From NCBI GenBank assembly GCA_015680685.1, contig MNCI01012724.1, forward strand, positions 1 to 35,648: 35,648 nt of DNA. Direction: 5' to 3'. The stretch comes from Gnetum montanum (lineage: Eukaryota; Streptophyta; Gnetopsida; Gnetales; Gnetaceae). The translations under genes were made by a program, and so were the position numbers. Shown here piece by piece: positions 11,541 to 23,209 of the stretch (within the stretch, counting starts at the first letter, position 1; every line of letters starts with the position of its first letter). The notes under the pieces are model-generated. The model saw only the letters and a program-made list of their open reading frames with translations. It had not been told where the DNA came from and made no database searches.

Positions 11541-13079
11541 TATAATAAATGATTGACAAAATCCAAAATGGTATAAATATCAATTTCAGTTCAATTTAAA
11601 TCAAACTTATGGTTTTTAGTCTGTAAACAATGTGTTAGCATCTCGACATCCCAAGTAAACCAAAACTTGCAACACAATCACTTTTATTATCTATTTCATT
11701 AGTTGTTTCTAACATTGTTGTTCAAACCCATACCTTACAAAATAAAAATTGTTTCCATAATGTTTTTCCTGATGAAAGCTGAGGTATTAGTGACATCCAA
11801 CAATGGAAATGGTTTGATCTAATCACATAAAAGTTCAGGATAAACTTTTTGAGAAAATTAAAATAGAATTTAACATAAAACCTTTAAAAAAACTTAAGTT
11901 TGGGGAGTACTTGGTTAGCAATATAACAAAATTGCCTGTGTTAACAACATGATTAGCGAAATCACCCCATGATGGCATACAACTATAATGGTTGGAATCT
12001 AGTTGAAAGACCTATGTATGACATTGTAACTATCAATCACTAAGCTCGATTACAGAGCATGGTTCTACTAGTAAACATGTCACTCTGCATTCCAACAGGA
12101 TGTGAATTCAAGCAATGAATATCCTCAAGCAACCTAAAAAGCTTTGGTTCACGTGAATACAAATAGTTTTCCATATACTTCCACTGTCCAATAAATTTTT
12201 CAAGCTATTTTATTCTTGGTATTATACTTCTACTGTTCAAGGGTGCACATTCAGTTAAGGTCCACGATAGTTCCTGTTTCACAATACAAACAATGTAGTA
12301 GCACCCAATTCACAAAAGTCATAATCATGGTTATTTCAGTCGCAGCAATCTATTTCATCATTAACTAAAAATGTACAGTTTTGTATTTGTGCACATAAAG
12401 TTTGAGAAATTAAGTATTTGTAAATGGCATAAATTACCCAATCAATTCTCGTTCAATGATAGTCTTAGATATATGAAAATAAAAAAAATTGACAAAGATC
12501 AAGTGAATTGACAGAAAATGTGCAACACGTAATATATGCATCGTATCAGTTTGCATTCTTTTACAGTGAACTGACACCAAAAAAAAAATAATCAGAGTGG
12601 ATGTAAGTGGGATTCTTATGAATTCATTCATGCTAACAGTTTGATGCAACCATACCAACAGTTTGACGAAATCACTGAAAGAAAGAAGATTGGAAACTTT
12701 GTGGGATATTAACAGCAATGTCAGTCTATGAATTGAGAGGATTCAGAGCAATTTTTCTTGATTGGAAAGCCTTAATAACACAATAGGTCAGTTTGGTTGG
12801 GACCAAACAAACCGACACAGCATGCACGACGTTAAACTCAAGAACTATACTTCATTCGTAATTTGGAAATGTTGACTATTTGAGGGGGAAAATTTCATTT
12901 TTATTAAAAACCAGTTAATAAACTTCATCAATAACAGTCATTGCGTTCATCATGGCCATAAAAAAATTTGCAATACTGTCACAGAATTGAGCAGCGAGCC
13001 CTAGCTAGAGAAAACGCTAAGAAATTTTGAACAGTGGTAGGGCTTGTCTTACCTTTCCAGCAATAGCTGATCAGAAGGC
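11541..13079. other. Intergenic DNA, no gene seen
   Basis: AT-rich sequence with stops in all frames. The longest open frames (for example 12434-12718 minus) have no recognisable motif. I see no repeat boundaries. Confidence 0.6.
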
Positions 13080-13680
13080 AAAAATGCTGCGTTTGGAGAC
13101 CGAAATTTGTGCTGCTGGCTTCGTGTAGCTTCTTTGCGACCTTCTGTGACACTGCTGCTTGCTCCTCTCTGCGCTGTGAAAGTGAACTTTGAACTTGGAA
13201 ACAAAAATTACGGTCGCGGTAACAGTTTTTATTTTTTTTTGCAATTTACCCCACGATCTCATGCGATTCTCATTTTTCTACAAACTACGATTCACCGTTT
13301 AATATTTTTCTCGTAGTTTTGAGCATGTGATATGCGAATCGCATATTATGTTGCGACTCGCAACTTTTACAATTGTCTGTGGGTCATATGTCATGATGCG
13401 GTTTTGCACAGTTCCATAAAAGATGCAACTCAAAAGTGCTACTCGCAATCTCCATGCAGAAACTGCAAGAAGCATATAATAGGCACATTGTGCGAAATTG
13501 GTTTCTGTATCAATTTAAGGTGCGGAGGTATGCCAATCGCATAGTGGCGCATATCCAGCTAAGGCAGGCTATTTGCATTGAGTTTTTTCGAAACAGGGAC
13601 TGAGGAGTCGTGCGAGAAGCGTGATGCCGCAATATTTAATGTTTTTACTGCTGCGAGGACATGCGAGCAGCATGTCCTCA
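13080..13680. other. Block rich in TGCGA words and short palindromes
   Basis: This segment is richer in CpG than its surroundings, with repeated TGCGA/TCGCA words. One is a near-perfect palindrome at 13330-13346: ATATGCGA, one base, TCGCATAT. A similar but sparser vocabulary occurs at 9240-9370. It could be a decayed promoter or terminal region of a mobile element, but no target duplication or partner copy was found. The short frames here (13107-13316, 13332-13544) look like chance. Confidence 0.4.
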
Positions 13681-14352
13681 CAGTATTTTGATATTTACGG
13701 TATTAAACATTTTAATTAGGTTTTAAAACTTCTCTAAGCCCTTAATAACTAAAACGCTTCATAAAGAGGCAACAAATATTGAACAAGAACGGTTACAAAA
13801 TCATGTTAAGTGATAAAAAGCTTCATTTGGTGCAACAAAATAGTGTAACTAATAGGTTATCAAGTTATCAATGACAAGTACATCACGTCCATTCATTGTT
13901 AGATTTACAAGCATGTTAAACAAAATAAACATAGACAAAAATGTCATCAACTAAGCTAGTGGTTCATGGTAGACATGGAATCATAAAATTCTGGACGATG
14001 CTTTTGGCCATGTATGTTCTAATATGTGAGGATAATGAAATTGATTAAAATACATAGGATACAATGTCAACTATTTTAATTACTTTAGAAAATCATTGAA
14101 ATTGTATCCTCACCCTAATCAAAAAGTTTTTTTGCACACTTTGGCTTAGAACCTTTCGGGCATTACCTTTGGTAGGACTATTCCAACCAGACAATCTTCT
14201 TTCGCACACTAATCCTTCTAGGTTACTTAAAAATACATACTTCGATTCCAACATTCAACATGCTTTTCAATTTCTATAACACTCTCTTTATCTGCAAGTA
14301 GAGTCTTTGCGAATTTTGTCAAGGTTTTAAGTTTATGAAATTTTCTTTTCCA
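13681..14352. other. Intergenic DNA downstream of the SWIM fragment
   Basis: No gene is supported. On the minus strand this is the sequence after the stop codon of the SWIM-type fragment, and no continuing protein similarity is visible. Confidence 0.5.
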
Positions 14353-14830
14353 CTATGCAACTACTATATCTTTGGCAGCCTCCATTTCTTGATTTGTATT
14401 CACCACCATGTCCACCTCAATGGTGAAAGACCTTTGGCTAGCTAAACCTAATGTCTCTAGTATCATTCCAGGTTCTGAAGCATCTTCTTGGCTAGGAAAT
14501 TGATGTGGTTGGAATGAATTCAGTTCCACACGAACACACAAATCATAGAACTTATCTTGGAACCAAAACTTGAATGTATTGTTAAGACCCTTTACCTTAA
14601 TAAGAACTTTCATTGAGTGCTTGCAAAAATGGTCAAGGCAAGACCATTTACATTGACAAGAAATACTAAAAGAAAATACCTTGGAAACTTGGTACCCAGT
14701 GTTTGACATCAAAATATTCTGACTTCGCATAGCATATTCATCTTCCTTTTCAACGACTTGAACATAGTTTACATCAAGTATTTTTAAAGTCTTTTCCCAT
14801 GTTTTCTTGTTGAAATCTTGATCTTTCTTG
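14353..14830 (-). pseudogene. SWIM zinc-finger protein fragment
   Basis: The minus-strand frame stays open from about 14830 to the stop at 14353. It contains a CxC...CxH zinc-binding pattern, SFSISCQCKWSCLDHFCKHS, at about 14670-14611. This fits the SWIM finger found in FAR1/FHY3 and MULE-type transposases and in other plant SWIM proteins. Upstream in the same frame is a hydrophilic stretch (NKKTWEKTLKILDVNYVQVV). No initiating exon is visible, because the N-terminal side is interrupted where the 566-bp tandem array begins (about 14831). This is probably the C-terminal remnant of a transposase-related or SWIM-family gene. The product name beyond the finger is uncertain. Confidence 0.55.
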
Positions 14831-16834
14831 TACCCACTTGCAGTTTGTGGGTACCTTGCTTTTGGATGCCTCTCTCCCTCCTAGAAGCCAAAAACTCTAA
14901 GCAATTGATCCCTTCTAGAATGTCTCCATGCCTTCTAGTTGGTCTTCCACCTTCTGGATGATCCTCTGCCTTTAGAACACCTCAAAATGCAAGTGATAGA
15001 TTTCTTTTGAAAGATTCCAATGCCTTCCAGTGGGGATTGTGAGCCTCTACAATCTACACCCCATTAGAGTCCACATTTTTGGCTTCTGATGACTTCAACC
15101 TTTAAGTAATTGCTCCTTTCTGGTAGGTCTCAATGTCATCTGGTTGGCCTCAATGCCTACTAAATGATCCTCTGCCTTTTGGAAGCCTCAAAATGTAAGC
15201 CATTGATCCTTTTCGAAAGACTTCGATGCCCTCTAGTGGGGACTGCACAAGGTTTCTTAGTGCACTCAATTGCAGTTTCAATAGACCATGTTTTTGGATG
15301 GTTGTTGGCCTTTTGGAAGCCCTAAACTTTAAGCAATTATAAACTACTGGAAGGTCTCAATTCCTTCCAGTATGGACTACAAGAAGGTGCTACTCGCACC
15401 CACTCACAATTTGTGGGCACCTTGATTCTAGATGCCTCTCTACCTCTTGAAAGCTAGAAACTCTATGTAGTTGGTCCCTTCCAGAAGATCTCTACACTTT
15501 TTGGTTGGTCTTCTACTGTTTGGATGACCCTTTGCCTTTCGGAAGCCTCAAAATGCAAGCAATATATCCCTTTTGGAAGATTCTGATGTCTTTCGGTCGG
15601 GATTGTAGGCCTCTGCGATCCACACCCCATCATAGTTCACTTTTTTGCCTTTTGATAGTTTCAAACTCCAAGCTATTGCTCCTTTTCTGTGGGTCTTAAT
15701 GTCATCTGGCTGGTCTCAATGCTTACCAGATGATCTTTTTCCTTTTGGGAGCCTTAAAATGCAAGCCATTGATCCATTTTAGTAGATTTTAATGACTTCT
15801 AATGGGGACTATGCAAGGCTACTGGGCATAGTCAGTCATAGTTTTAGTAGACCATGCTTTCATATGGCTGTCAGCCTTTCAGTAGCCCCAAACTTTAAGC
15901 AATTATCAATTATTAGAAGGTCTCGATGCCTTCAGGTATGGACTATGAGAAGGTGCTACTTGCAACCCTTTGCAGTTTATGAGTTCCTTGCTTTCAAATG
16001 CCTCTCTACTTCTTGAAACTGAAAAACTCTAAGCAATTGGTTTCTTTCAAAAGGTCTCCATGCCTTCTGGTTGGTCTTTTTCCTTTTAGGTGATCCTCTG
16101 CTTTTCGGAAGCCTCAAAATGCAAGTAATAGATCCCTTTCGGAAGATTTTGATGCCTTCCAGTGGAGACTGTAGGCCTTTGCGATCCACACTCCATTGTA
16201 GTCCACATTTCTACCTTTTGATGGCTTCAAAGTCCAAGCAATTACTCCTTTTCGGTAAGTCTCAATGCCATCTGATTGGTCTCAATGCCTACCAGATGAT
16301 CCTTTGCCTTTTAGAAACCTCAAAATGCAAGTCATCGAACCATTCTAGAAGACTCAAATGCCTTTTGGTGGGGATTTCATGGGGATGATGGGCATAGTTA
16401 GTCATAGTTTCAGTAGACCATGCTTTTGGATGGCCATGAGTCTTCTAAAAGCCCCAAACTTTAAGCAATTATCAACTACCAGAAGGTCTCGATGCCTTCC
16501 AATATGGACTACGAGAAGGTGCTACTCGTACCCACTCGCAGTTTGTGGGTACCTTGCTTCCAAATACCTCTCTACCTTTCAGAAGCCAAAAACTCTAAGC
16601 AATTAATCCCTTTTGAAAGGTCTTCATGCCTTCTGATTGGTCTTCCACCTTTCGGATGATCCTTCTAAAAGCCTCAAAATGCAAGCAATAGATCCCTTCT
16701 AGAATATTTTGATGCCTTTGGGTGGGAACTGCAGGCCTCTACGATCCACACCCCATTGCAATCCACTTTTCTACCTTCAAGTGGCTTCAAACTCCAAGCA
16801 ATTGCTCCTTTCTGATAGGTCTTAATGCCATTTG

Positions 16835-16839
16835 GTTGG
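16835..16839. repeat. Target-site duplication, left copy (GTTGG)
   Basis: Matches 17638-17642 on the other side of the solo LTR. This shows insertion into a satellite unit rather than rearrangement. Confidence 0.95.
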
Positions 16840-17637
16840 TGATGAGTCATGAATTTGTTGGCTGTGATATCACATACGTGATATCGTGGCCTGCCTTAAT
16901 TTCTATAAATAAGAGGCAGCTTTCCTTATTCTGGCATCTAGTTCTTAGTTCCTTAGCCAAACTCTTGCAGTTTTCCCTTCTTAGAGTTAGAATTATTTTC
17001 CAGTGTATGCCTGCAGTGTGGTGATTGTAATTGTACGACATCCTTTATTCAAGTGTGACATTCTTCGACATGCACATGACTAGAAATAAAGATCGAGATT
17101 ACTTCATCATTGTAGCATTCACTTAGTTTAATTATTTAATCATTATTTTTATTTACTGCTTTCCTAGTTAATATTCTCTCACCCTTATCTCTTAGTAACG
17201 CAGAATAAGTACGAATTAATCACGAGCATTTAAGTGTGACTACTTGGTAACCCAGTAGCATACCTAGGCCATGCGCTTGGTAATCCCAGTGGTAGTCATG
17301 CATGAGGTCCAAGATGTGTATGGATGATTAAGGAACGGATGCTCATTGCACTTAGGCTTGTGTAGATTCTCTCTCACCCTTTCTCTCTTAGCTTAGTCAA
17401 TATTACTTTCCATTGTCCTTAGGAGTAGCATTAGGTTAGAAACCATATCATACACCTCACTCTGGACTAAATCATACGTGACAAAGCTAATACTATTCTA
17501 GGTGGGAAGATAGTGAACTACGACCTAAGGCTAACTATCTAGATACCACACCTAGCCCGTCTGCGGAGTTCGACCAAATCATGCGTGAAACGCTTGTATT
17601 CGTATGGTTGAGTGTAGGGGTACCTCGCCACTCATCA
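16840..17637 (+). mobile_element. Solo LTR (798 bp) inserted in the satellite array
   Basis: The element starts TGATGAGT and ends ACTCATCA, giving 8-bp perfect terminal inverted repeats with the standard TG...CA ends. The 5 bases on each side are identical (GTTGG at 16835-16839 and 17638-17642), a Ty3/gypsy or copia-type target duplication. The satellite sequence resumes directly after it. A TATAAATA box lies at 16904-16911. No internal region is present, so the full element was lost by LTR-LTR recombination. It shares its ends and internal blocks (CTTGGTAATCCCAGT; CGTATGGTTGAGTGTAGGGG) with the LTRs at 32409-33365 and about 34640-35310. Confidence 0.95.
16904..16911 (+). promoter_or_regulatory. 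TATA box of the solo LTR
   Basis: TATAAATA lies about 65 bp into the LTR, just after a palindromic GATATCACATACGTGATATC at 16866-16885. It is the likely Pol II core promoter of the original element, and the palindrome is a possible protein-binding site. Confidence 0.6.
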
Positions 17638-19309
17638 GTTGGTCTCAATGCCTACCAGAAGCCTTAAAATGCAAACCATTGATCCCTTCTAGAAGACTCC
17701 AATACCTTCCAATGGGGACTACGCAAGGTTTCTAGGCACAGTCAATTGCAATTTTAGTAGACCAAGCTTTTGGATGGCCATCAGTCTTCCAGAAGCCCCA
17801 AATTTTAAGTAATTGTCAACAACTTAAAGATCTCAATGTATTATGGTATGGACTACGAGAAGGTGCTATTCACAACCACTCATAGTTTGTGGGTACCTTG
17901 CTCCCAAATGCCTCTCTACCTTCTAGAAGCTAAAAACTCTAAATAATTGGTCCCTTGTGAAAGATCTCCATGCCTTTTGATTCATATTCCACCTTTCGAA
18001 TGATCCTATGTGTTCCATAAATGTCAAAATGTAAGTAATAGATCCATTTCAAAAGATTTTGATGCCTTCCGATGGGAACAATGGGCCTATGCTATCCGCA
18101 CTCCATCATAGTCCACTTTTTTTCTCTCCAATGGCTTTAAACTCCAAGCAATTGCTCCTTTCCGATAGGTCTCAATGCCATCCAACTGGTCTCAATGAAT
18201 ACTAGATGACCCTTTGCTTACTGGAAGCCTAACAATGCAAGCCATCAATTCCTTCTGGTAGACTCTGATGCCTTTCAATGGGGACTGCGCAAGGTTGTTA
18301 AGTGAATTCAGTTGTAGTTTTAGTAGACCATGCTTCTGGATGGCCATTAGCCTTCTGGTAGCCCCAAAATTTAAGTGTTTATCAACTACCAGAAGGTCTC
18401 GGTGCATTCCGATATGGATTGCGTGAAGATGCTACTCACACTCCCTTGTAATTTATAGATACCTTACTTTTGGATGCCTCTTTGTCTTCTGGTAGCTAGA
18501 AACTCTAAGCAATTGGTCTCTTCTGGAAGGTCCCGATGCCCTTCGGATAATCCTTTGCCTTAAGGAAGCCTCAAAATGCAAGCCATTGATCCCTTTTGGA
18601 AGACTCCAATGTCTTCCAGTTGGAACTACATGAGGTTGCTAGGCACAGTTTGTCATAATATTAGTAGACCTATGTCTTGGGTTGTCGTTTGTGAGAAGAT
18701 GTTAATTGTAGGTTGTCATAGTTTACCATATGCAAGTGTATGCTAGTTGTAGTCTATCATGTCTAGATGAAACACATCTTAGAGCATGATGACACATCAT
18801 GAGTGAAACACCATGAAATTTCAAGACCTCGATGATTTAGCAAAGTCTCGAAGTTTAGGCAAGGATTTCCACAAGGGCAGCACCAAGACATCCGAGCGAT
18901 GGAAGCACCGAAAACAGTCGCACATCTCAGCAAGCTTTTTCGGCTAAGGGCCTGCTACGCTACACTACACAGCTCAGCGTAGTAGACTTTAGGAGGACAG
19001 AAAAGAACAAAGGATGCATGATGACAACACTTCAACTTTGAAAGTTAACAATGTTTCAAAACCTTAACTTTTTCTGTGTTGTGTTATGCTATGTAGCATA
19101 GCGCAACGTAATGCAAGCATCACAGTTGATATAGCTACAACAACAAGGATAAAAAAATTCAAACAATAGCAGCCATTACGCCACGATATGCCTCCCAGCA
19201 TATCACAGCGTAGCTATGGGACAATTTATCCTTTTTCACTGAAGATCTTGAAATCCTTCAACGCGAAAGACAAGGCTAATAATTGTTTTATTTAAGGGTG
19301 GTTATGCTA

Positions 19310-19331
19310 TGCTACGCTTCAGAGCGTAGCA
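19310..19331. promoter_or_regulatory. Hairpin TGCTACGC-6 nt-GCGTAGCA upstream of the TATA box
   Basis: A perfect 8-bp stem with a TTCAGA loop. Related imperfect inverted GCTACGC/GCGTAGC words occur near 18955-18985, 19085-19112 and 19190-19215, and again at 24063 and in introns of the antisense gene. Presence in a putative U3 suggests an enhancer-like or structural role, which is inference. Confidence 0.5.
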
Positions 19332-19435
19332 CAGTGTAGCATCAAAAGCTTCAGCTACAGCAATCCAGGTCAATGACATTCTGCGTGCCCAAGACACACG
19401 TCATCTAAATCATGTTCTTCTCCTAACCCTAATCC

Positions 19436-19443
19436 TATAAATA
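19436..19443 (+). promoter_or_regulatory. TATA box of the gag-pro element
   Basis: TATAAATA occurs in ATCCTATAAATACCCTGGCG, with GC-containing sequence about 25-30 bp downstream that could be the transcription start. It lies about 840 bp before the gag start codon, a plausible U3/R arrangement of a plant LTR. Confidence 0.5.
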
Positions 19444-20278
19444 CCCTGGCGGACAACTCTCAAAGGGTTGGTTGGCTGGTTAGTTGATTGGTTGGCGAAA
19501 AAACCAAAAAAAGAGTTGGCAACAAAAGAAAGAGGTTGAGAAAATTTGACGTAGTTGACGAAAGTTGGCAAGAGCATCGACGGTGATAGAGAGAAGCTTT
19601 TTGGCCAGAGATTGCAAGTTAGCAAACACTTTGCTTCGAGCCTGACTCCCTTGCGCCCAGATTGGCTAATGAACAAGGTAGATTGGCCTTTTGGTTATTT
19701 AATCTCTAAATAGCTTCTTGTTGGTGATGGATACTTCATCCAAACCAGAGTCCACTTGCAAATCCCATTGTATTCATCATATTTGTCCATAAGACAGATC
19801 CTAGATCTCGGGATCGTGCATTTTCTAAATTCGATTCATTGCATCCTATTTACATTGATTTTTATAGTCATTTTGCATAGCTTACATCATTTTCACTGCC
19901 TATGCAAAATTCGATACCTCAATTTTTTTTCTCCAACACGGCCCTTACATGGATCCAGGGTTGAAACTGTGTACACGGAAATCCTATCGGTGTTTCCAGC
20001 AACTGATGTTTTCCATTGTTACAGTTTTCTAGCACTAGAAGGAGGGCCTGAACCTCTGAGCTGCATTTCACGGGTAGTCCTGTAAGCTATCTGTACCCAT
20101 TATCGACTAGCGTAAACATGATACCTCCATGGTTGTTTATGTGATCGTGTGGTACAGATCGGTCACTCTGACGATTCCTCTGAAATCCAGCAAGACAGAA
20201 AGCCCACGTTTGCCCATAGCCAACTTTTGCCTTTGTGATCTTTATCCCCGTTAGCATTACCTTCTAGCTACGTAGAGA

Positions 20279-22550
20279 ATGGATACGACAACCACTACCA
20301 TTTCCACTGCCAGTCTTGAAAGTCCCTTGACCATGCAGGCTATCCCTGTTGTTGTCGAGCCACCGACTAGTCCGGTGCGGCCAAGTCGGTCCCTCAGGAT
20401 TCAAAATAAAGAGCTTGAGGGGTACGCTCAACACATAGAACATTACAACTTCCTTTGTGCTAAACTTATGGCGAATCTACCTATGTACCCACAAGAACTC
20501 AAAGAGAAACATGAATACAAGTTCATGTACTATAACGTGAAGGAATTTGTTCCTTCACCTAACGCTGGACCAGCAACAGTGGATCTTGGATCAACTGTTA
20601 ATGGTGAGGGCGTCAATGAAACAATGAGACATGGTGTTCCATGATGAAGCATCCCATGATGGCAAGGAGGACTTAGATTCTCACTCTTAGGGAGGTAGTC
20701 ACGCTAGCTTTGTTATGACTCCTCCCTCCACAACGTCCCGTGCAAATCTGCTTTTTATGGTCACTACACCTTTATCGTTGTCTACCGCCAACTGTGTTGC
20801 ACATTTGTCACATCAGCATTTCTTCTCTCCTTCTTTCTTCCTGGATGTTATCCCTTCACAGTCCATTCCTCTATAGTCACAGTCAGTCAACCCATCGCAT
20901 CGCATACTTACGCCTACGTTACCATATGTGCACACAGTACCCGCTTCACAATTATACACAGCTTTTGCATCCATCCTAGCTTTCGCTCCCACTCTACCAT
21001 CAATGGTAGGACCTGCCCCTACTGCGTGGTGGGATCCAAATACGTCACCTCCTGTTGCACAGCCTACGCAGATGTCCCATCTTACTCATCAACAATACCA
21101 AGTCCCGCAGGTAGTGAATCCAACTACAGGGTCATTGTTTGTGCCACTGGCTATGCAAACAGTGTATCCTATGGCACAATCGACGATTGTCTCCCTACCT
21201 GCACCACCTACTGGGTGGTGGATGACATAGGCGGTACTACCTGCAAGGATAGCTCTGACAACATCGCCCATAGGCCATGCTGTTGCTGCTATCCCACCAC
21301 CAGTTATGACTCCACCTGTTATTCCACAGCCAACCTCTTTGTCCTTGTGTCTAGATCAATCCTTCCAGCTTATTCAGACCTTTACCAAAGAGGTCAAACA
21401 CCTCAAAGCTACCGATTTTGATACAGTATAGGTCATGGATTTCTACTATGATGATCCTATCAGTCCGACAATTCCCATCTTGTCATTACCTCCTAGGATA
21501 CCACTTCCCTATTTCACAAAATACAATGGGAAAGGCAATCCCAATGCTCATCTCGTTATCTTCAGGTCAAAGTCATTGTTGTTGCAACACTGGCCACATA
21601 CCATTATCCATGCTTTTGCTATGTCCCTAACAGGCAAAGCTTTGGATTGGTATCATGCACTTCCACGCTCTTCCGTCTCGACCTTGGAAGAGCTGCTGAC
21701 TCAGTTCATGACTCGTTTCAAATACAACCTGAAGCCAGAGGTCATGCTAGACCACTTAATGGGAGTTAAGCAGGATCCGCTTGAACCAGTCCAAAAGTTT
21801 ATACAGTGGTGGAGTGCCACCTTGAATGAAATCCGTGAGCCCATCTCAGAGGCCCATCTGTTAGCAATTTTCAAGGGAGTAGTTAACGACTTTATTAAGT
21901 CTAAACTATATTACCTCGCTCCCCACTTCCTCAGCCAAGCCTTTGCTCAAACTAAGAGCATCCAAGACATGGCTGAGGCTAGCAAAGACCCGACGTATGT
22001 GGCCTATAAAAATGCCTATAACAAAAGCAAAGACAAGGGCAAGGTAGTAGCAACAACGGTAGCATCCGTGGCCAAAGAGGCCAAAAACAAAAACAAAAAT
22101 AAAAAGATAGCTATAGCGCCTGCTGAGGCTACAGCTAGCTCAAATAACGTTGACAAGCAAATAAAATCAGTTCCTGAGACATCGCCTCAGCTGAAGCCTA
22201 ATTTCGAGGGTAAATATCGATCAAAATATACGGCTCTACCTGTTAAGCCTTTAGAACTTCTGAAGAAACTATTGGAAACTGGTCACATTCAACACAAGAA
22301 GGTGTTCGAGGAGGCTCTAAAATTCCACAGACGGCATTGTGAGCTACTCAAGAATTCCTCCCTAGCCCTACCAAATGAACCACCAATTCCCAAGAACTTC
22401 AAGCTAGACCATTTCTACGACTACCACTAGCTATGTGGTCATGACATGGACTACTATTGGGCTTTGAAAAATGACATTCAATGCATGATCGACCAAGGCA
22501 AGCTGATCCTCGACAACGATAGTTTGGTTTGTTCAAAAAACTAGTCTTTG
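20279..22550 (+). pseudogene. gag: Decayed Ty3/gypsy gag (with CCHC-like tail)
   Basis: The start codon at 20279 opens a 121-residue frame (MDTTTTTISTASLE; then NKELEGYAQHIEHYNF). It ends at a stop and continues in other frames through a Pro/Thr-rich stretch to the gag core at 21435-22427. That core has the retrotransposon gag pattern (ALDWYHALPRSSVSTLEELL, LTQFMTRFKYNL) and a Lys-rich segment. Just after its stop, the frame reads CGHDMDYYWALKNDIQ, recalling the plant gag zinc knuckle region with a missing first Cys. Gag would coat the element RNA and form particles. At least two frame breaks make it non-functional. Confidence 0.75.
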
Positions 22551-23209
22551 CACGTGTACCAAGACCTATTGATGCAAATAACGTAGGATACACTATCAAT
22601 GTGGTGAATATGGATGGTGATGGCCCAGCACCACCTCAGCAACCCTTTGTGTTGCACGTGCCTCCTTGCCCATCTTAGGTGACAAACCCATCAACATCGA
22701 CGGGCATGGTGCAACAACAACCCTTTGTCCTTCGAGTTCCACCTCAGACGTCTATTTCGTAGTCAATTTTCGTTAAACCTGCGGCCTAGCCCACGTCCAT
22801 ACCTAAGGTACCCTTTGTCATCAAGGTGCCAAAGCCGTCAGCTGCTCCTACTACGCAGGGGCAAACGTCTAAGTCAATGCCCCAACCTCAACCCACAAGG
22901 AGAGGAGAAGGGCGTGTGACAGATAAAATAGCCAAGGACCGCGTTACGCCGGGGTTTCCTAAGCCTACCTCTCTGGTCTCGGTGCCCTTGGCTCCTTCTC
23001 CCTCTAAAAAGGAAGACGTTACGCAAACGTGACCATCTTCTCCTTGCCTAAGAAAATACAGCCCTCAACCAAAAATCGTTCCTCCCTGAGAGATCCATCT
23101 CCTCAGACGAATGGAAGAAGAGAAGGGCAATAAACAACCAGACCATGGACATAATCTCCTTGATGCTTTTATGCAAGTTAAGCAGGATCTATAATAGAAA
23201 AATACAACA

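Larger units (their letters stand above)
14833..18670. repeat. Satellite-like array, about 566-bp period, each unit built of five diverged sub-repeats
   Basis: A marker resembling CCCACTCGCAGTTTGTGGG recurs at about 14833, 15399, 15966, 16531, 17875 and 18440. The spacings are 565-567 bp, and about 541 bp for the interval that carries the solo LTR once LTR and target duplication are subtracted. That makes nearly seven diverged units. Within a unit, a roughly 70-bp core (GGAAGCC, AAACTCTAAGCAATTG, TCCCTTCTGGAAGG, then ATGCCTTCCGGTGGGGACT, with variation) occurs five times: in unit one near 14881, 14971, 15086, 15179 and 15313. The array is therefore a higher-order repeat. Open frames inside it (15505-15699, 16071-16388, 16358-16606 plus; 18407-18192 minus) are repeat copies of one another and are not taken as genes. 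Confidence 0.85.

Noticed and set aside
9150-13680. A pair of long terminal repeats flanking the minus-strand ORF at 10.1-11.5 kb
   Set aside because: The two flanking regions share TGCGA/GCAGTTT words, but I could not align them over any length or find TG...CA ends or target duplications.
15505-16606. Mutually similar 64-105 residue open frames in the satellite
   Set aside because: Their similarity follows from the 566-bp repeat. They are not supported by a start context, by a consistent length or by a known domain.
14833-18670. CRISPR-like array
   Set aside because: The repeats are hundreds of bases long, diverged and contiguous, with no short identical repeats and unique spacers. The genome is eukaryotic.
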